Origin: Welwitschia mirabilis | Taxonomy: Eukaryota > Gnetophyta > Gnetopsida > Welwitschiales | Reading direction: 5' to 3' | Assembly (NCBI GenBank): GCA_051453625.1 | Contig: JBOZIK010000001.1 | Span: 16,308,150 to 16,352,029, forward strand | DNA: 43,880 bases | In this document: positions 1 to 9,659 of the stretch, one piece after another | Layout of the letters: the number at the start of each line of letters is the position of its first letter | Numbering within the stretch: position 1 is the first letter of the stretch | Made by a program: the position numbers and the translations under genes | Notes under the pieces: generated by a model | What the model saw: the letters and a program-made list of their open reading frames with translations, nothing else | Told to the model about the DNA's origin: nothing | Database searches by the model: none

Positions 1-586
1 ATGTCTACCTAATAAGAGACATTTGCCATTTCAAAGACATATATCCTAAAAATTTGTAAAAAAATAAAATATCTATTAAATACCTAAATCTTAGTCATTT
101 CTATCCATTATACAATAGTTACATGTTTTCAAATGGCTATCTCTCTAGAGAAACATCATGAAAAACATCAAAAGTATAAAGAACACAAAGAGAGGAAAAA
201 ATAAATATGTTCATAGGTGATTGATGCTACACACATAGATTTTAGCTATCTTTTACAAAAGACTATTTAATGNNNNNNNNNNACATTACTTGATCATTAA
301 CTCTAATAAAGCTACATCACTCTGATTTTTAAACTCATGGATGATAATAACAAGGAAGAACTGAAGTAATTCATCAAAGAGACATATTTTTAGGCTAGTT
401 GTTTTATTAATTATCATTATTTATTATAACTTAAATTATAGGACTATTATATTTTTGAATACATTCATTATAGTCCATTTTTTATTTTTAATCATACGAT
501 CCCTTACTAGGGTTTCCATATTATAAGATAATTCTTGTATGATGTTCTTCTATAAGTACTTGTGAGTACATCCTTAAGGGGAAGAT
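1..586. other. Unassigned AT-rich sequence
   Basis: No coding or repeat family is recognised here. A 10-base gap lies at 273-282. The last bases, around 574-586, read AAGGGGAAGAT and resemble a retroelement polypurine tract immediately before the candidate LTR start at 587. That could mean the tail of another element abuts here, or it may be chance. Confidence 0.3.
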
Positions 587-1200
587 TGTGCTTTCTCGAT
601 NNNNNNNNNNNNNNNNNNNNNNNNNNNNNNNNNNNNNNNNNNNNNNNNNNNNNNNNNNNNNNNNNNNNNNNNNNNNNNNNNNNNNNNNNNNNNNNNNNNN
701 NNNNNNNNNNNNNNNNNNNNNNNNNNNNNNNNNNNNNNNNNNNNNNNNNNNNNNNNNNNNNNNNNNNNNNNNNNNNNNNNNNNNNNNNNNNNNNNNNNNN
801 NNNNNNNNNNNNNNNNNNNNNNNNNNNNNNNNNNNNNNNNNNNNNNNNNNNNNNNNNNNNNNNNNNNNNNNNNNNNNNNNNNNNNNNNNNNNNNNGTAAG
901 TGCTTTAGAGCATATTTTTATGATTGTTTTATTAAATATCCTTGACAAAAAGAGAGAGTTAACTTTATAGGAGCATATTTATTATATGTAAGATTGTTAA
1001 TGATTTTAAGTCACTATCTTATAGTTTTAGAATATCCAGAGTTATGAAATGAAGCTATCCTCTGTGTGTGGATATACCTAGGTTAGATAATGATGTTAAA
1101 TCTGGTAAGGTATTTATTATAAAAGTTTTAATTTATTTTAAGTAGAATTTATTTTTAATAGATGTTATTTATCCCTTCCATCTAAGTTCAACAATTCTCA
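587..1200 (+). repeat. Candidate 5' LTR of the Sirevirus-like copia relic
   Basis: The right boundary is set by the decayed tRNA-Met primer site at 1203-1214 and the gag start at 1253. The left boundary is suggested by TTGTGCTTT at 586-594, which recurs at 8157 after a similar purine run downstream of pol. Bases 601-895 are N, so most of the LTR cannot be compared with its partner. The bases that remain after the gap align only weakly with the candidate 3' LTR. Boundaries are approximate. Confidence 0.4.
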
Positions 1201-1202
1201 AT

Positions 1203-1214
1203 TGGTATTAGAAT
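1203..1214 (+). other. Primer-binding site, initiator tRNA-Met type (decayed)
   Basis: TGGTATTAGAAT matches the plant copia primer site TGGTATCAGAGC at ten of twelve positions; the differences are C-to-T and G-to-A. It lies 38 bases upstream of the gag ATG, as expected for a copia element. Confidence 0.65.
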
Positions 1215-1252
1215 AGGTACTTACAAAAAAGGAATAACATCTTAAGTGAACT

Positions 1253-1960
1253 ATGGAAGGGATTCCATTTGTTAGATCTCCACTCTTTGATGGGACAAAC
1301 TATGCCTATTAGAAGATGAGGATATGGGTGTAGTTATAGCATTATAAGTTTCAAGTTTGGTAAAGCATTGAAGATGGATACTTAAGATCTACAAAGTCAT
1401 AATAGATGCTATAGCAAGTTTCATTATGAAAATCAAACCTATAAGAAATTAAAAAGATGAAGAAAAGGAAGATTTCATTTACAACTTAAAAGAAAAGAGT
1501 GCTATCTACTCAATCCTTATAATGAAGGAATTTAATAGAATAACTGGATGCAAAGCTACATAAGAAATATGGAATGTTCTAGTAAAAACACATGAAGGAA
1601 TCTCCATTATCAAGAAAATAAAACTTCTTTTCTAGAAACATTAGTTTAAATATCTAAAGATAAACAATGAAGAAAGAGAACATGAATACTTCATAAGACT
1701 TTCCAACATAGTAAATGTTATACATGACATTGGTAACAGTCTTCCTAAGGCCAAGGTAATTTAAAAGGTTATTAGATCCTTAACTCTAGAATATAGGTCA
1801 AACACAGTAAACATGGGAGAATTAAGAGATTTTACCTTAATAAAAGTTAAATAATTACAAAGTGCTCTAACAACTTATGAGATGAATGTTATTCAAGATG
1901 GTGCTTAAAAGAAAAGCCTATTTATCTTAAAGCCAGTGAAAATATAAGGCAAGTTTCAGA
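1253..1960 (+). pseudogene. gag: Ty1/copia (Sirevirus-like) gag, N-terminal part, broken
   Basis: Gag forms the virus-like particle of the retrotransposon. The ATG at 1253 opens a frame reading through the conserved LFDGTNYAY motif. The next codon, Trp in the family, is TAG. Further stops follow every few dozen codons. Weaker gag signals continue to about 1850, and the frame ends in the family's LKAS-type segment (LKASENIRQVSE) just before a GA tract. The family's Gag then continues at 5529, about 3.6 kb downstream, so the gene is split by the gypsy relic and its flanking purine tracts. The start is chosen from position relative to the primer site and from the MEG..F.RSPLFDG context. The gene is clearly dead. 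Assignment to the Sirevirus lineage comes from this motif together with the downstream acidic and coiled-coil Gag tail. Confidence 0.8.
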
Positions 1961-1983
1961 GAGAGAGAGAGAGGGAGGGAGGG

Positions 1984-2048
<65 letters not shown>
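1958..2048. repeat. (GA)n microsatellite abutting a gap
   Basis: An almost pure GA tract of about 90 bases with a GGGAGGGAGGGG interruption near 1973-1986. It runs directly into a 100-base run of N, so its true length is unknown. It sits at the exact point where the copia Gag frame is interrupted, and a related tract lies at 5489-5526 on the other side of the inserted gypsy relic. Confidence 0.9.
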
Positions 2049-2148
2049 NNNNNNNNNNNNNNNNNNNNNNNNNNNNNNNNNNNNNNNNNNNNNNNNNNNN
2101 NNNNNNNNNNNNNNNNNNNNNNNNNNNNNNNNNNNNNNNNNNNNNNNN
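2049..2148. other. 100-base assembly gap
   Basis: Exactly 100 N, a size commonly used for gaps of unknown length. The 5' half of the gypsy relic (LTR, gag, protease) would be expected here and may be hidden in the gap. Confidence 0.9.
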
Positions 2149-2476
2149 ATTTATCATGGTACATGAACCAACTTTGTATACTGACCCTACTCAAACACAC
2201 TATCTTAAGTTTGAGGATGAAGAACACACTGACTGGTGAAAAACTCAACATATTTACTCAATATAAAAAATGTTGTAAAGTATCATCCCATGATTGTCGT
2301 CCCCACAATAGATGAGACAACAGCTAAAAATATTAGAACTAAAGAAATTACCATAAGGTTTAAAATATATTTTTCTATCTAAAATTAAATGAAACCCTTA
2401 ATAATAAGTGACCTTTTCACTCCTTGATAAGAATCAAACTGGATCTCACTCTTAAATTCAAAATAAAATGCCTTTG

Positions 2477-3345
2477 CTTGGATACATAAAGACTTAGTTG
2501 GTATTCCTCTTTCCATAGTTCAACACAAGATTTACATTGAAGATAGTGCTAAACCTGTTAGGTAGCCCCAAAAAAGGCTCAATCTAGCCCTTAAAGAAAT
2601 CATTAAAGATGAAATTATTAAATTTATGGATGCCAGAATCATATATGCCATATCCTATAGTGAGTGAGTTAGTCCTTTAATAGTAGTTTCAAAGAAGGAG
2701 GGGAATGAAGAATGTGCATCGATTTTAGAAAACTTAATGAGATCACTAAGAAGGATCATTACCCTTTACCTTTTCTTGATTATGTACTTAATAAAATATA
2801 AGATTATGCCTGCTATTATTTTCTTGATGGGTATAGTGGCTATAATCAAATTTGTATAACAAGTAAAAACTAAGCTAAAATAAATTTCACCTCACCCTTT
2901 GGAACCTTTGTTTTTAGATGAATGCCCTTTGGACTTTGCAATGCCCCTGGAATCTTCTCACAAGCTATGATGGGGATATTTCTAACATGATATAGGACTT
3001 TATTAAAATCTTTATGGATGACTTCTCCATTTTTTGTGACACTTTTGAACAAACCATATAGATATTAGAGGAAGTTTTAAATCAATGTATAGAGAGTGGC
3101 TTAATTTAAGTTGGGAAAAGAGTTTAGTTCTTCTCAATTATAGAATTGTTTTAGGAAATTACATTTTGAAAGAATGGATTAGGATGAACTACATAAAAGT
3201 TAATATCATTAAAAATCTTAGCCCTCCAACTAATATCAAATAAGTTAGATCTTTCCTTAATCATGCTGATTTTTATAAATGTTTTATTCATGATTATACC
3301 AGAATTTATAAATCACTTTAGTCCTTACTTGAAAAAGATGCTAAA
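2477..3345 (+). pseudogene. pol: Ty3/gypsy reverse transcriptase, broken
   Basis: RT copies the element RNA into DNA. Motifs in order: the pre-RT segment with AKPVR and QKRLN (about 2550), SPLIVVSKK (about 2675), DFRKLNEITKKDHYPLPF (about 2720-2775), FLDGYSGYNQI (about 2822), FTSPFGTF (2885-2910), MPFGLCNAPG (2922-2951) and the catalytic FMDD at 3011-3022 (this group has F at the first position). Downstream, the fingers-to-thumb and connection segment includes VRSFL.HADFYKCFIHDY at 3245-3297. The frame shifts near 2715 and stops interrupt the rest, several of them at expected Trp or Gln codons. Catalytic Asp-Asp is still encoded, but no continuous product is possible. Confidence 0.88.
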
Positions 3346-3800
3346 TTTGATTGAAATGATTCATGTCAACTTGCATTTAAAACTCTTAAAGAAAACATTT
3401 CTTCTAAACCTATTGTCATGAGTCCTAATTAGAGTAAATATTTTAAACTTATGTGTGATGTAAATAATATTGTTGAGGATGGGGTTCTTGGCTAGAAGTA
3501 TGAAAATGATTTTAAAGTTATATGTTATCTTAATAAAACTTTGTCCCAAGTGTAATCCAATTACACTACTATCAAGAGATAAATGCTTGCCATTATCTTT
3601 TTCCTAGATCATCTTGAAGATTATCTTCTTGGCTTTCACATCAATGTTTATATAGATCATGCAACCATCCATTATCTTATGACTAAAAATGATTCTAGTA
3701 CTAGACTTATTAGGTGGATTCTTTTCATGTAAGAATTCAATCTCACCATCATTGATAAAGCTAGAAAACATAATAGTATTGTCAATCATCTATCTCGGCT
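3346..3800 (+). pseudogene. pol: Ty3/gypsy RNase H domain, broken
   Basis: Continues directly from RT in the usual gypsy order. Visible pieces are CQLAFKTLKENI (3366-3400), a degenerate LMCDVNN where the family has a catalytic Asp (about 3450), CYLNKTLSQ (about 3525), NYTTIKR.MLAIIF (about 3563-3600), YLLGFHINVYIDHATIHYL (3622-3680) and TRLIRWIL plus DKARKHNSIVNHLSRL at 3700-3800. Several Gln and Trp codons read TAG or TAA. RNase H would remove the RNA strand during reverse transcription; this copy cannot be functional. Confidence 0.85.
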
Positions 3801-3949
3801 TTCTTTTTCTCATGATGAACTTTTCATAAATGAGTCTTTTCTAGATGAATAATTCTTTGTGATAAAGCTACTTTATGCTATTTTGTCTACTCATCTTTCT
3901 CCTTGATATGCTGATATTATGAACTACCTTATTACTATAAAAACTCCTC

Positions 3950-5140
3950 AGCATTAGAATCATAACCAATGTAAATATTTTCTCCATAGGATTGGTTACT
4001 ATGAGTGGAATGAATCTCATCTTTATAGACATTACAAAGATCAAATCATGCATAAGTTTATACCTAAGTGGAAAAGCTTAAAAATCCTAAAACTTTACAT
4101 AATGGAATATGTGGGGGATACTTTAATGAGCAAAACACTACCATGAAAATTCTTTTCTCTAGTTTTTATAGGTCTAATTTTCCTTTTCTAGAAGGTGTGA
4201 TACATGTTAATGTTATGGTAGCCTAGCTCATTCTCAAGATAGTCTCAATTATACCACCTTCTCATGACAAAAATTATATCCTTGTAGTTGTTGATTATAT
4301 TACTAAGTAGGTATAAGCTATTCATACTACTAAAAATGATGCCCAAACCATTTGTAATTTTTCTTTGAACTCATATCTTTTAATGTTCTGGTTTTTCATA
4401 AATCATCATTATTGATCAAGGAACTCATTTCATTAACCACATTTTTCAAAAACTGCTTTTGTCTATTAGTATTTAACATAGAATTACATGTGCCTATCAT
4501 CCTCAAACTAATGGCCAAGCCAAAAACACAAATAGAGAATTAAAAAGATGCTCCAAAAATTAATCTCTATTAATAGGAAAACATGGTCCTCTAAACTTAA
4601 TGATTTTCATTGGGATTACCATACTACTTAGTATAACTCTCTAGGTTTCTCACCAAATAAACTTGAGCATGGAAAAGTTTGTGTTTTGTCAGCTGATGTT
4701 TACTATAACTCTTATCAATTCATCCATTAACTTAAACTTGTATACTTGGATGAAAATCTTAGAATTTAATTATCCAAACTTGATCATTTATATGAAAAAC
4801 ATAATCATGTTTTACATCATCAACTCATTCATAAATCTCAAATCATGTTTAGACATGATAAAAAGATTATTCATAAGTAATTTAGACCTAGTTAACTTAT
4901 CATTTTGTATAACACTTGAGTACACCTTTTACATAACAAGTTAACTTCTAAATGGATAGGTATTTATCTTATTAAAAAAGTATATTCAAATGGATTAATC
5001 AAAATATCTAATTAAAACACTAGAGAAATTCAAAATGTTAATGGACAAAGGTTAAAAATTTATGAGTTATCTTCTAATGAAATTTTGAACATAATAGAAG
5101 CACTTGTTTTGGAAGCCCTTCTAAATTATAAGAACCTTCC
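3950..5140 (+). pseudogene. pol: Ty3/gypsy integrase, broken, catalytic Glu changed
   Basis: Integrase inserts the cDNA into the genome. The segment before the zinc domain (YYEWNESHLYRHYKDQI, about 3998-4045) is followed by the core: PPSHDKNYILVVVDYITK (4255-4308), NDAQTICNF, IIDQGTHF (about 4412-4430), then CAYHPQTNGQAKNTNREL (4490-4543) and the C-terminal SKWIGIYLIKKVYSNG (4950-5000) and VNGQRLK (about 5038-5058) typical of Athila/Tat integrases. In the GQAE motif that supplies the catalytic Glu of the D,D35E triad, the codon at 4522-4524 is AAA (Lys). The first catalytic Asp is also not visible. Frames switch at least twice and stops are frequent. Confidence 0.85.
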
Positions 5141-5488
5141 TCTTCTCATTGTCTAAATTCCTTCTTAACTTATTTCTTAGATAAACATAATGTTATCACT
5201 TGAATATCTTTAACTTAACTTATGTATCACTTATGAAGTTTTCATAATTAGTAATATTTTACTTAAGAATTTGAGATGATAAGATGGGATTCATCTAATT
5301 TTTAGGCATTTGCATATCTATGAACTTCATTTTAAAGGAATATGACTTATTTCTTTTGTTCTCTTTCAATAGTATGATTAATTAGTTGGTTTTGAATGTT
5401 TTTACTTTGTTACTTATCTCATTACTTCACTTTTATTCTTTTAAGTACTTAGTAATGTGGAATGTTACTTTCAGAAAAAAAAATACAC

Positions 5489-5526
5489 GAGAGAGAGAGG
5501 GAGGGAGGAAGGGAGAGAGAGAGAGA
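5489..5526. repeat. GA-rich purine tract at the right edge of the nested gypsy relic
   Basis: About 38 bases of GAGAGAGGGAGGGAGGAAGGG type. Together with the tract at 1958-2048 it brackets the gypsy relic; both contain a GGGAGGGAGG core. Copia Gag sequence resumes immediately downstream. Confidence 0.8.
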
Positions 5527-5528
5527 AT

Positions 5529-6340
5529 GATTAGATGGATACGACTTTAAAGATGATGTGGATGAAGAAATACTCTCATCAAAAGATGAGTCAAAATATT
5601 TCTTTCATGAAAGAATAACAAAAAGGACGACTATCAAAAATCATTTGAATTTCAAGATTGAGATAGATCTAAAAGTAAAACTTCTAGTAGCTTTTTATTT
5701 TCCTACAAGTTTGATATTTACAAGTTTGAATGTTGGATTTATAGAGGATAAGGAAGCATAGCCTTAGAATGTTCTAGATCTAAATGATTGTAGAAATAAG
5801 AATGAAAGAAAGAGTATAAAAAAAGAAGATATTTCTTCATAGGATGAGATGATGATAACGATGCAACTGAAGTAGAAACATTTGATGATGAAAAATCTCA
5901 TTCATCCTACATGGCCATTGTATATATTAAAAAGGAAAGTGATGAAAGAAAAGAAGAATCTAAGTTAGACAGTGAAGGTGAAATAAATATAAAACATTAA
6001 GATAGATATGATTTAATTTTAGAAGAATTCATTAAGTTTCAAAACATATGTTCTAAAATGAAAAGATTACTTCATTCCTGTGAATTAGCATATGAACAAG
6101 AAAGAGGTTCTTGCAATAGGTTATCATCTGAAAACTCACTTCTTAGAGTTAAGATTAGTAAAATAATGTATGAATTAAAGCATGTTTGATAAGAACTTTT
6201 TGACTCAAAAAGAATCAATGATAAGTTTACTCAACAAACGAAGACCTTAAATATCATGCTTGAATAGTGTAAAAGCTAAATAATAAAAGTGGTTTAGCTT
6301 ATAATAAAGCCTCCATTATTACTTTAGCTTCTTTGTTCAA
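5529..6340 (+). pseudogene. gag: Ty1/copia (Sirevirus-like) gag, C-terminal part, broken
   Basis: This is the continuation of the Gag that stops at 1960. An acidic start (DFKDDVDEEI) is followed by a basic segment. At 5731-5772 lies a decayed CCHC zinc knuckle: Cys at the first and last positions, Tyr in place of the second Cys, a TAA in the loop, and Ser in place of His. Beyond it come an acidic stretch (DDDNDATEVETFDDE, about 5843-5890) and a heptad-like coiled-coil region (SCELAYEQERGSCNRLSSEN, LKHV, LNIMLE) to about 6270, then SGLAYNKAS. That long acidic and coiled-coil tail is characteristic of Sirevirus-type Gag. Several stops interrupt the frame. Confidence 0.75.
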
Positions 6341-6589
6341 TAAATGGATCTACAATTCAAGGTAGTAGCACATAGTTTATACCAATAATATTATCTACAT
6401 TATTGCTATAAATGGGGTTATTATTAAAATATCTAATTAAATTAAAAACCATATATTATACTAATAATGTTAAAAGCTTAAGAAGTAAGTTACAATGTTC
6501 TATGTAGGATAAACCAAAGAAATTATGAATTCCAAAATTAAAACTAGTCCTATTAGCTTAGATTACACTATGAGTAGTAAAGAAATATG

Positions 6590-6990
6590 TCTAGTATGTT
6601 GATAGTAGGGATTCAAGGCATATGACTAGAGATAAATATAGCTTTATCACTTTAGTAGATCAAGATAAAAGAGTGGTCACTTTGGCAAGAATACATAGGG
6701 ACTTATCAGAGGTATTGAAACCCTTAAAGAAGGTAACATATCTAAGGTAAAATATGTTTTCTTTGTAGAAGTATTGCAGCATAATCGTTTAAGCATTAAT
6801 CAATTATGCGATGCAAATTTTTATATCACTTTTCTGAAAAATGATTGTGTTATTAAAGAACATAACTTAATAAAAGTCTTATTTGATAGAATTAGAAAAT
6901 ATAATGTCTACATAACTACTTTATAAGACATTTCTAAGAAGGAAATCAAGTGTTTGTTAAGTACTATAGGTGAGATGGAGTTATGGTAGA
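6590..6990 (+). pseudogene. pol: Copia aspartic protease and GAG-pre-integrase segment, broken
   Basis: The retropepsin that processes the polyprotein is recognised from YVDSRDSRHMTRDK at 6595-6636, matching the copia YxDSGxSxHMTGD active-site region. The Gly of the Asp-Ser-Gly triad is AGG (Arg) at 6607-6609, so the active site is lost. The downstream GAG-pre-integrase motif reads LSINQLCDANFYITF (about 6790-6834) with CVIKEHN and RIRKYNVYITTL after it. Stops occur throughout. Confidence 0.82.
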
Positions 6991-7520
6991 AGAAGCTTAG
7001 ATACATAAACAAATACTTATTAAAAATCTTATCCACAAAAGAAATTTTTTTTAAGCTTATGCAAGATAAGTTTAAAATAAGTCTTATAAGAGAAATGAAT
7101 AACTTTTTGGGGCTTCAATGATGTAACACAAAGAATGTACATTCATTTCTCAAATTAATTATGTTAAAAATCTTCTAGCTAAGTATGGCTTATAGGATTG
7201 TAAGGCTAAATATATTCCAATGGATTAAAGCACACAACTAGATTAATAAAAACATGGTAAGAAGATTAATCAAAAGCTATACAAAGGTATGATCGATAGT
7301 TTATTATATCTTACTTTTAGTAAGCCTGATATCATTTTGAGTGTAGGGTTTTGTGATCATTATCAAAGTGATCTTAGAGAATCACATCTTATAGTAGTTA
7401 AAATAATTTTTCACTATCTAAAAGATACTACTAATTAGAGCCTTTAGTATTTAAAGGACTCCTCCTTGATCTAGTTAGGTATTGTGATGTAGATTAGGTA
7501 GGATGCAAGGATGATAAAAG
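6970..7520 (+). pseudogene. pol: Copia pol with internal deletion: GAG-pre-integrase joined to RT C-terminus
   Basis: The GAG-pre-integrase end (GEMELW, then KKLRYINKYLLKILSTKEI, 6970-7045) is followed almost at once by the C-terminal RT motif KLMQDKFKISLIREMNNFLGLQ starting near 7055. In an intact copia pol the integrase core and most of the RT, normally a couple of kilobases, lie between these two motifs. Downstream pieces of the RT end are recognisable: KLYKGMIDSLLYLTFSKPDI (about 7274-7333), HYQSDLRESHLIVVKIIFHYLK, and TDYAGCK-like decay near 7490. The junction lies in a T-run at about 7045-7052. Since both flanks are copia in the same strand, a deletion is the simplest explanation. Confidence 0.8.
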
Positions 7521-7529
7521 AAGCACAAG

Positions 7530-7925
7530 TGGAATCTGCTTCTTACTTAGACAATGTCTAGTATCTTGGAATACTAAAAAATAAAACTCAACTACTCTCT
7601 TAACTACTAAGGTTAAACACATTACTGCTAGAAGTTGTTGTGTTTAGCTACTTTGGATGATGCAAGATTTAAAGATTTTAGACTATTCTTGGAGAGAATT
7701 TCCATCTTTTGTGATAATAAAAGTACTATTAAAATCTTGAAAAATCCAATACAACATACAAGAATCAAACATATCAAGATCAGACATTATTTTCTCAGAG
7801 ACTATGTATAAAACAAGGATATCCTATTGCAATACATTAATATTAATAATTAATTCTCTAATGTCTTCACTAAATCACTAAGTGATGAAAGGTTTACTGA
7901 ATTATGCAAAAACTTATGCCTTACT
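7530..7925 (+). pseudogene. pol: Copia RNase H, broken
   Basis: Motifs of the copia RNase H domain are visible in order: STSGICFLL (about 7522-7550), VSWNTKK, LTTKVKHITARSCCV.LLWM (about 7597-7660), the KSTIKILKNPIQHTRIKHIKIRHYFLRD block at 7721-7803, then FTKSLSDERFTELCKNL at 7866-7917. The family's CDNTSAI-like segment is disrupted at about 7712. Stops and at least two frame changes are present. This marks the 3' end of the pol gene and supports a plus-strand orientation for the whole relic. Confidence 0.82.
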
Positions 7926-8157
7926 TAATTAGGTAAGTGATCAGGTAATCTCAACTCTACATTATGATATTCTATGAGTTGAGATTGTAAATTAGACCCT
8001 AAAATAGTACATTATATGTATCTTACTATCACATCCATACTTTTAAAAGAACCAAAGATTTAGCTTAATAATTAATTAGAATAATTTTATTATTATATAT
8101 CTTCAAACTATTATAGATTTTATGCTTATTAAAATGACATTATATTATGGAAGATTT

Positions 8158-8707
8158 TGTGCTTTTAAGTCCTTCATTTTATAAAATTTATAATATTGCT
8201 TTATAATACTTAAGAATGATCTTTAGTAATTGCATCAATATTATTTTTCTTGTGTGATTGTTGCACTTTTCTTAATTTTACATGGAAAAATACTATTATG
8301 TAATGGCTCATTTAATAATCCTTTGTTATAATTGCATGTGATAGAATAAAATGTGTTTTTATTTACTATGATGAATAGGTGTTATGAAATCTCCATGATG
8401 ATTACCACCTCCATCTCATGATGGTATCTCTTTGTATTCTTTAGTCTTCTCATTTCCCCACATCCTCATGTTATAAATAGGACTTCTCTCTCCTCGTATT
8501 TCAAATATCTTTGAGAATTCTTATAATTGAATCTTAGCAATTTCAACTTAAAGCTTAAAAAACCCTAGATCTTTGGAATCTTGAAGGAGTCTTAGATTGT
8601 CTAGATACTACAATCATTTACATCTATAATCCTTTATTGAAAAAGCAACCTTTGATATGAAATAATAAAATTATTTGTACTATTACCGTTGACTATTGTT
8701 CAATTCA
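8158..8707 (+). repeat. Candidate 3' LTR of the Sirevirus-like relic
   Basis: It begins TTGTGCTTT like the candidate 5' LTR and follows the purine run GGAAGAT. It contains TATAAATA at 8472-8479 and ends near GTTCAATTCA, comparable to GTTCAACAATTCTCA at 1186-1200. The similarity to the 5' copy is limited, partly because most of that copy is N. No target-site duplication was found. Confidence 0.4.
8472..8479 (+). promoter_or_regulatory. TATA box in the candidate 3' LTR
   Basis: TATAAATA preceded by a C-rich stretch and followed by a CT-rich leader (GGACTTCTCTCTCCTCG), the usual arrangement of a plant LTR promoter. Confidence 0.45.
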
Positions 8708-8769
8708 TATAAGGACTTATTATATTTATTGATATGATTTTTCTTATCTTTTGCAATAACTTACTTTTA

Positions 8770-9060
8770 ATACTTCATTTAGATATATTTTCTAATTAAT
8801 CATGTAAGAAAGCTATTTTTACATCCATCTATTCTAGAATAGGATTATTTATTATAGCTAAAGCCAAATTGATTTAATTAATGCTAAATTTTCTACTAGT
8901 ACAAATACATCAGAGACATGTATTCACATTTTATAAAGATAAACTTTATCAATCAATCTTGATTTAAATTTATCAATGAGTCCTAGTATATCATGCTTTA
9001 CTTTGGAGAATAATCTACATTTTATGGCTTTTCTTCATTCTAGAATCTTTACCAACTCCC
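8770..9060 (-). pseudogene. pol: Ty1/copia reverse transcriptase fragment
   Basis: Read on the minus strand, the stretch gives a decayed RT N-terminal domain: FKSRLIDKVY, then SDVFVLVENLALIKSIWL, then in another frame MDVKIAFLHD followed by LENI, which matches the copia motif around the first catalytic Asp (MDVKTAFLHG). Both flanks lack other pol motifs, so only about 290 bases survive. The opposite strand and the different sequence separate it from the Sirevirus-like relic to its left. Confidence 0.7.
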
Positions 9061-9423
9061 AAGTTTAATTATTTAAGGTACATTGCATACTTTATTTTAT
9101 AGTTATATCATTTTCAAACTATTAAGGTTCAAATAATTAGCCTAAAAGTTTAATTAAAATAACTTTTTTTTGTTATAAATCCTTAATTTAGTTAAATTAT
9201 TGCATATACTTTAATATTTCTAGTGTGTAAATTTTTATTATAAAAATTCAATGCAATAAAATCTCACATTTTGAAGCAATTATATATTTTCCCTTGTTGA
9301 AAACTCTTATGATAAATTTTTGAAAATTTCTCTTTATTGTACTATTTGCATAATAAGAATTGATATTTATTGTTATTCTATTAATGCACCTAGTTACCTA
9401 GCAAGGAATGGAATAAGGGTGGT

Positions 9424-9620
9424 TACCAAATCTTTACCAAATTTCACCACCTTAACCACCCTCCTTCATGATGTTTTTTTCTTGATATATATAGACTCTT
9501 TACTAAGTTTTACCACCTCATCCATCCTCCTTCATGACTTTTTTTCTTTATATATATAGGAATTTAGCAAATTTTACCATCTTAACCATCCTCATTTTTA
9601 ATGTTTGGTCTTCATATTCT
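9424..9620 (+). repeat. Three-copy ~65-bp tandem repeat in LTR A
   Basis: Each unit has the form CTTTACCAA.TTTCACCACCT, then TAACCACCCTCCTTCATGATG, then a T-rich run and TATATATAG. Three units lie just upstream of the TATA box. The same three-unit block occurs in LTR B and LTR C. Confidence 0.8.
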
Positions 9621-9651
9621 CATGACCCTATACCTTTTACTAAATTTTAGT

Positions 9652-9659
9652 TATAAATA
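9652..9659 (+). promoter_or_regulatory. TATA box of LTR A
   Basis: TATAAATA inside GTTATAAATAAGATCCTC. The same element at equivalent positions in LTR B (28441-28448) and LTR C (37248-37255) supports a real LTR promoter. Confidence 0.65.

Larger units (their letters stand above)
2149..5488 (+). mobile_element. Ty3/gypsy (Athila/Tat-like) pol relic nested in the copia gag
   Basis: Plus-strand pol remnants in the gypsy order RT, RNase H, integrase occupy 2477-5140. No LTR, primer site, gag or protease was found: the left side is an unresolved gap and the right side, 5140-5488, is AT-rich with no recognised content. Copia Gag sequence is present on both sides of the unit. The RT and integrase motifs match the Athila/Tat group of plant gypsy elements better than chromoviruses, and no chromodomain was seen at the integrase end. 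Edges are set by the two GA-rich tracts, not by terminal repeats. Confidence 0.7.

Noticed and set aside
562-948. Open stretches on both strands across the first gap
   Set aside because: They consist almost entirely of N; nothing can be inferred.
2870-4053. Minus-strand open stretches of about 60 codons
   Set aside because: They oppose the RT and RNase H motifs of the plus strand and show no family resemblance.
4663-4944. 93-codon open frame on the plus strand
   Set aside because: It is the integrase C-terminal region of the gypsy relic read in a shifted frame; the family motifs are in another frame.
9320-9559. 79-codon open frame in LTR A, and a similar one at 28092-28331
   Set aside because: Both lie over the LTR tandem repeat; the resemblance is that of the repeat DNA, not evidence for a protein.
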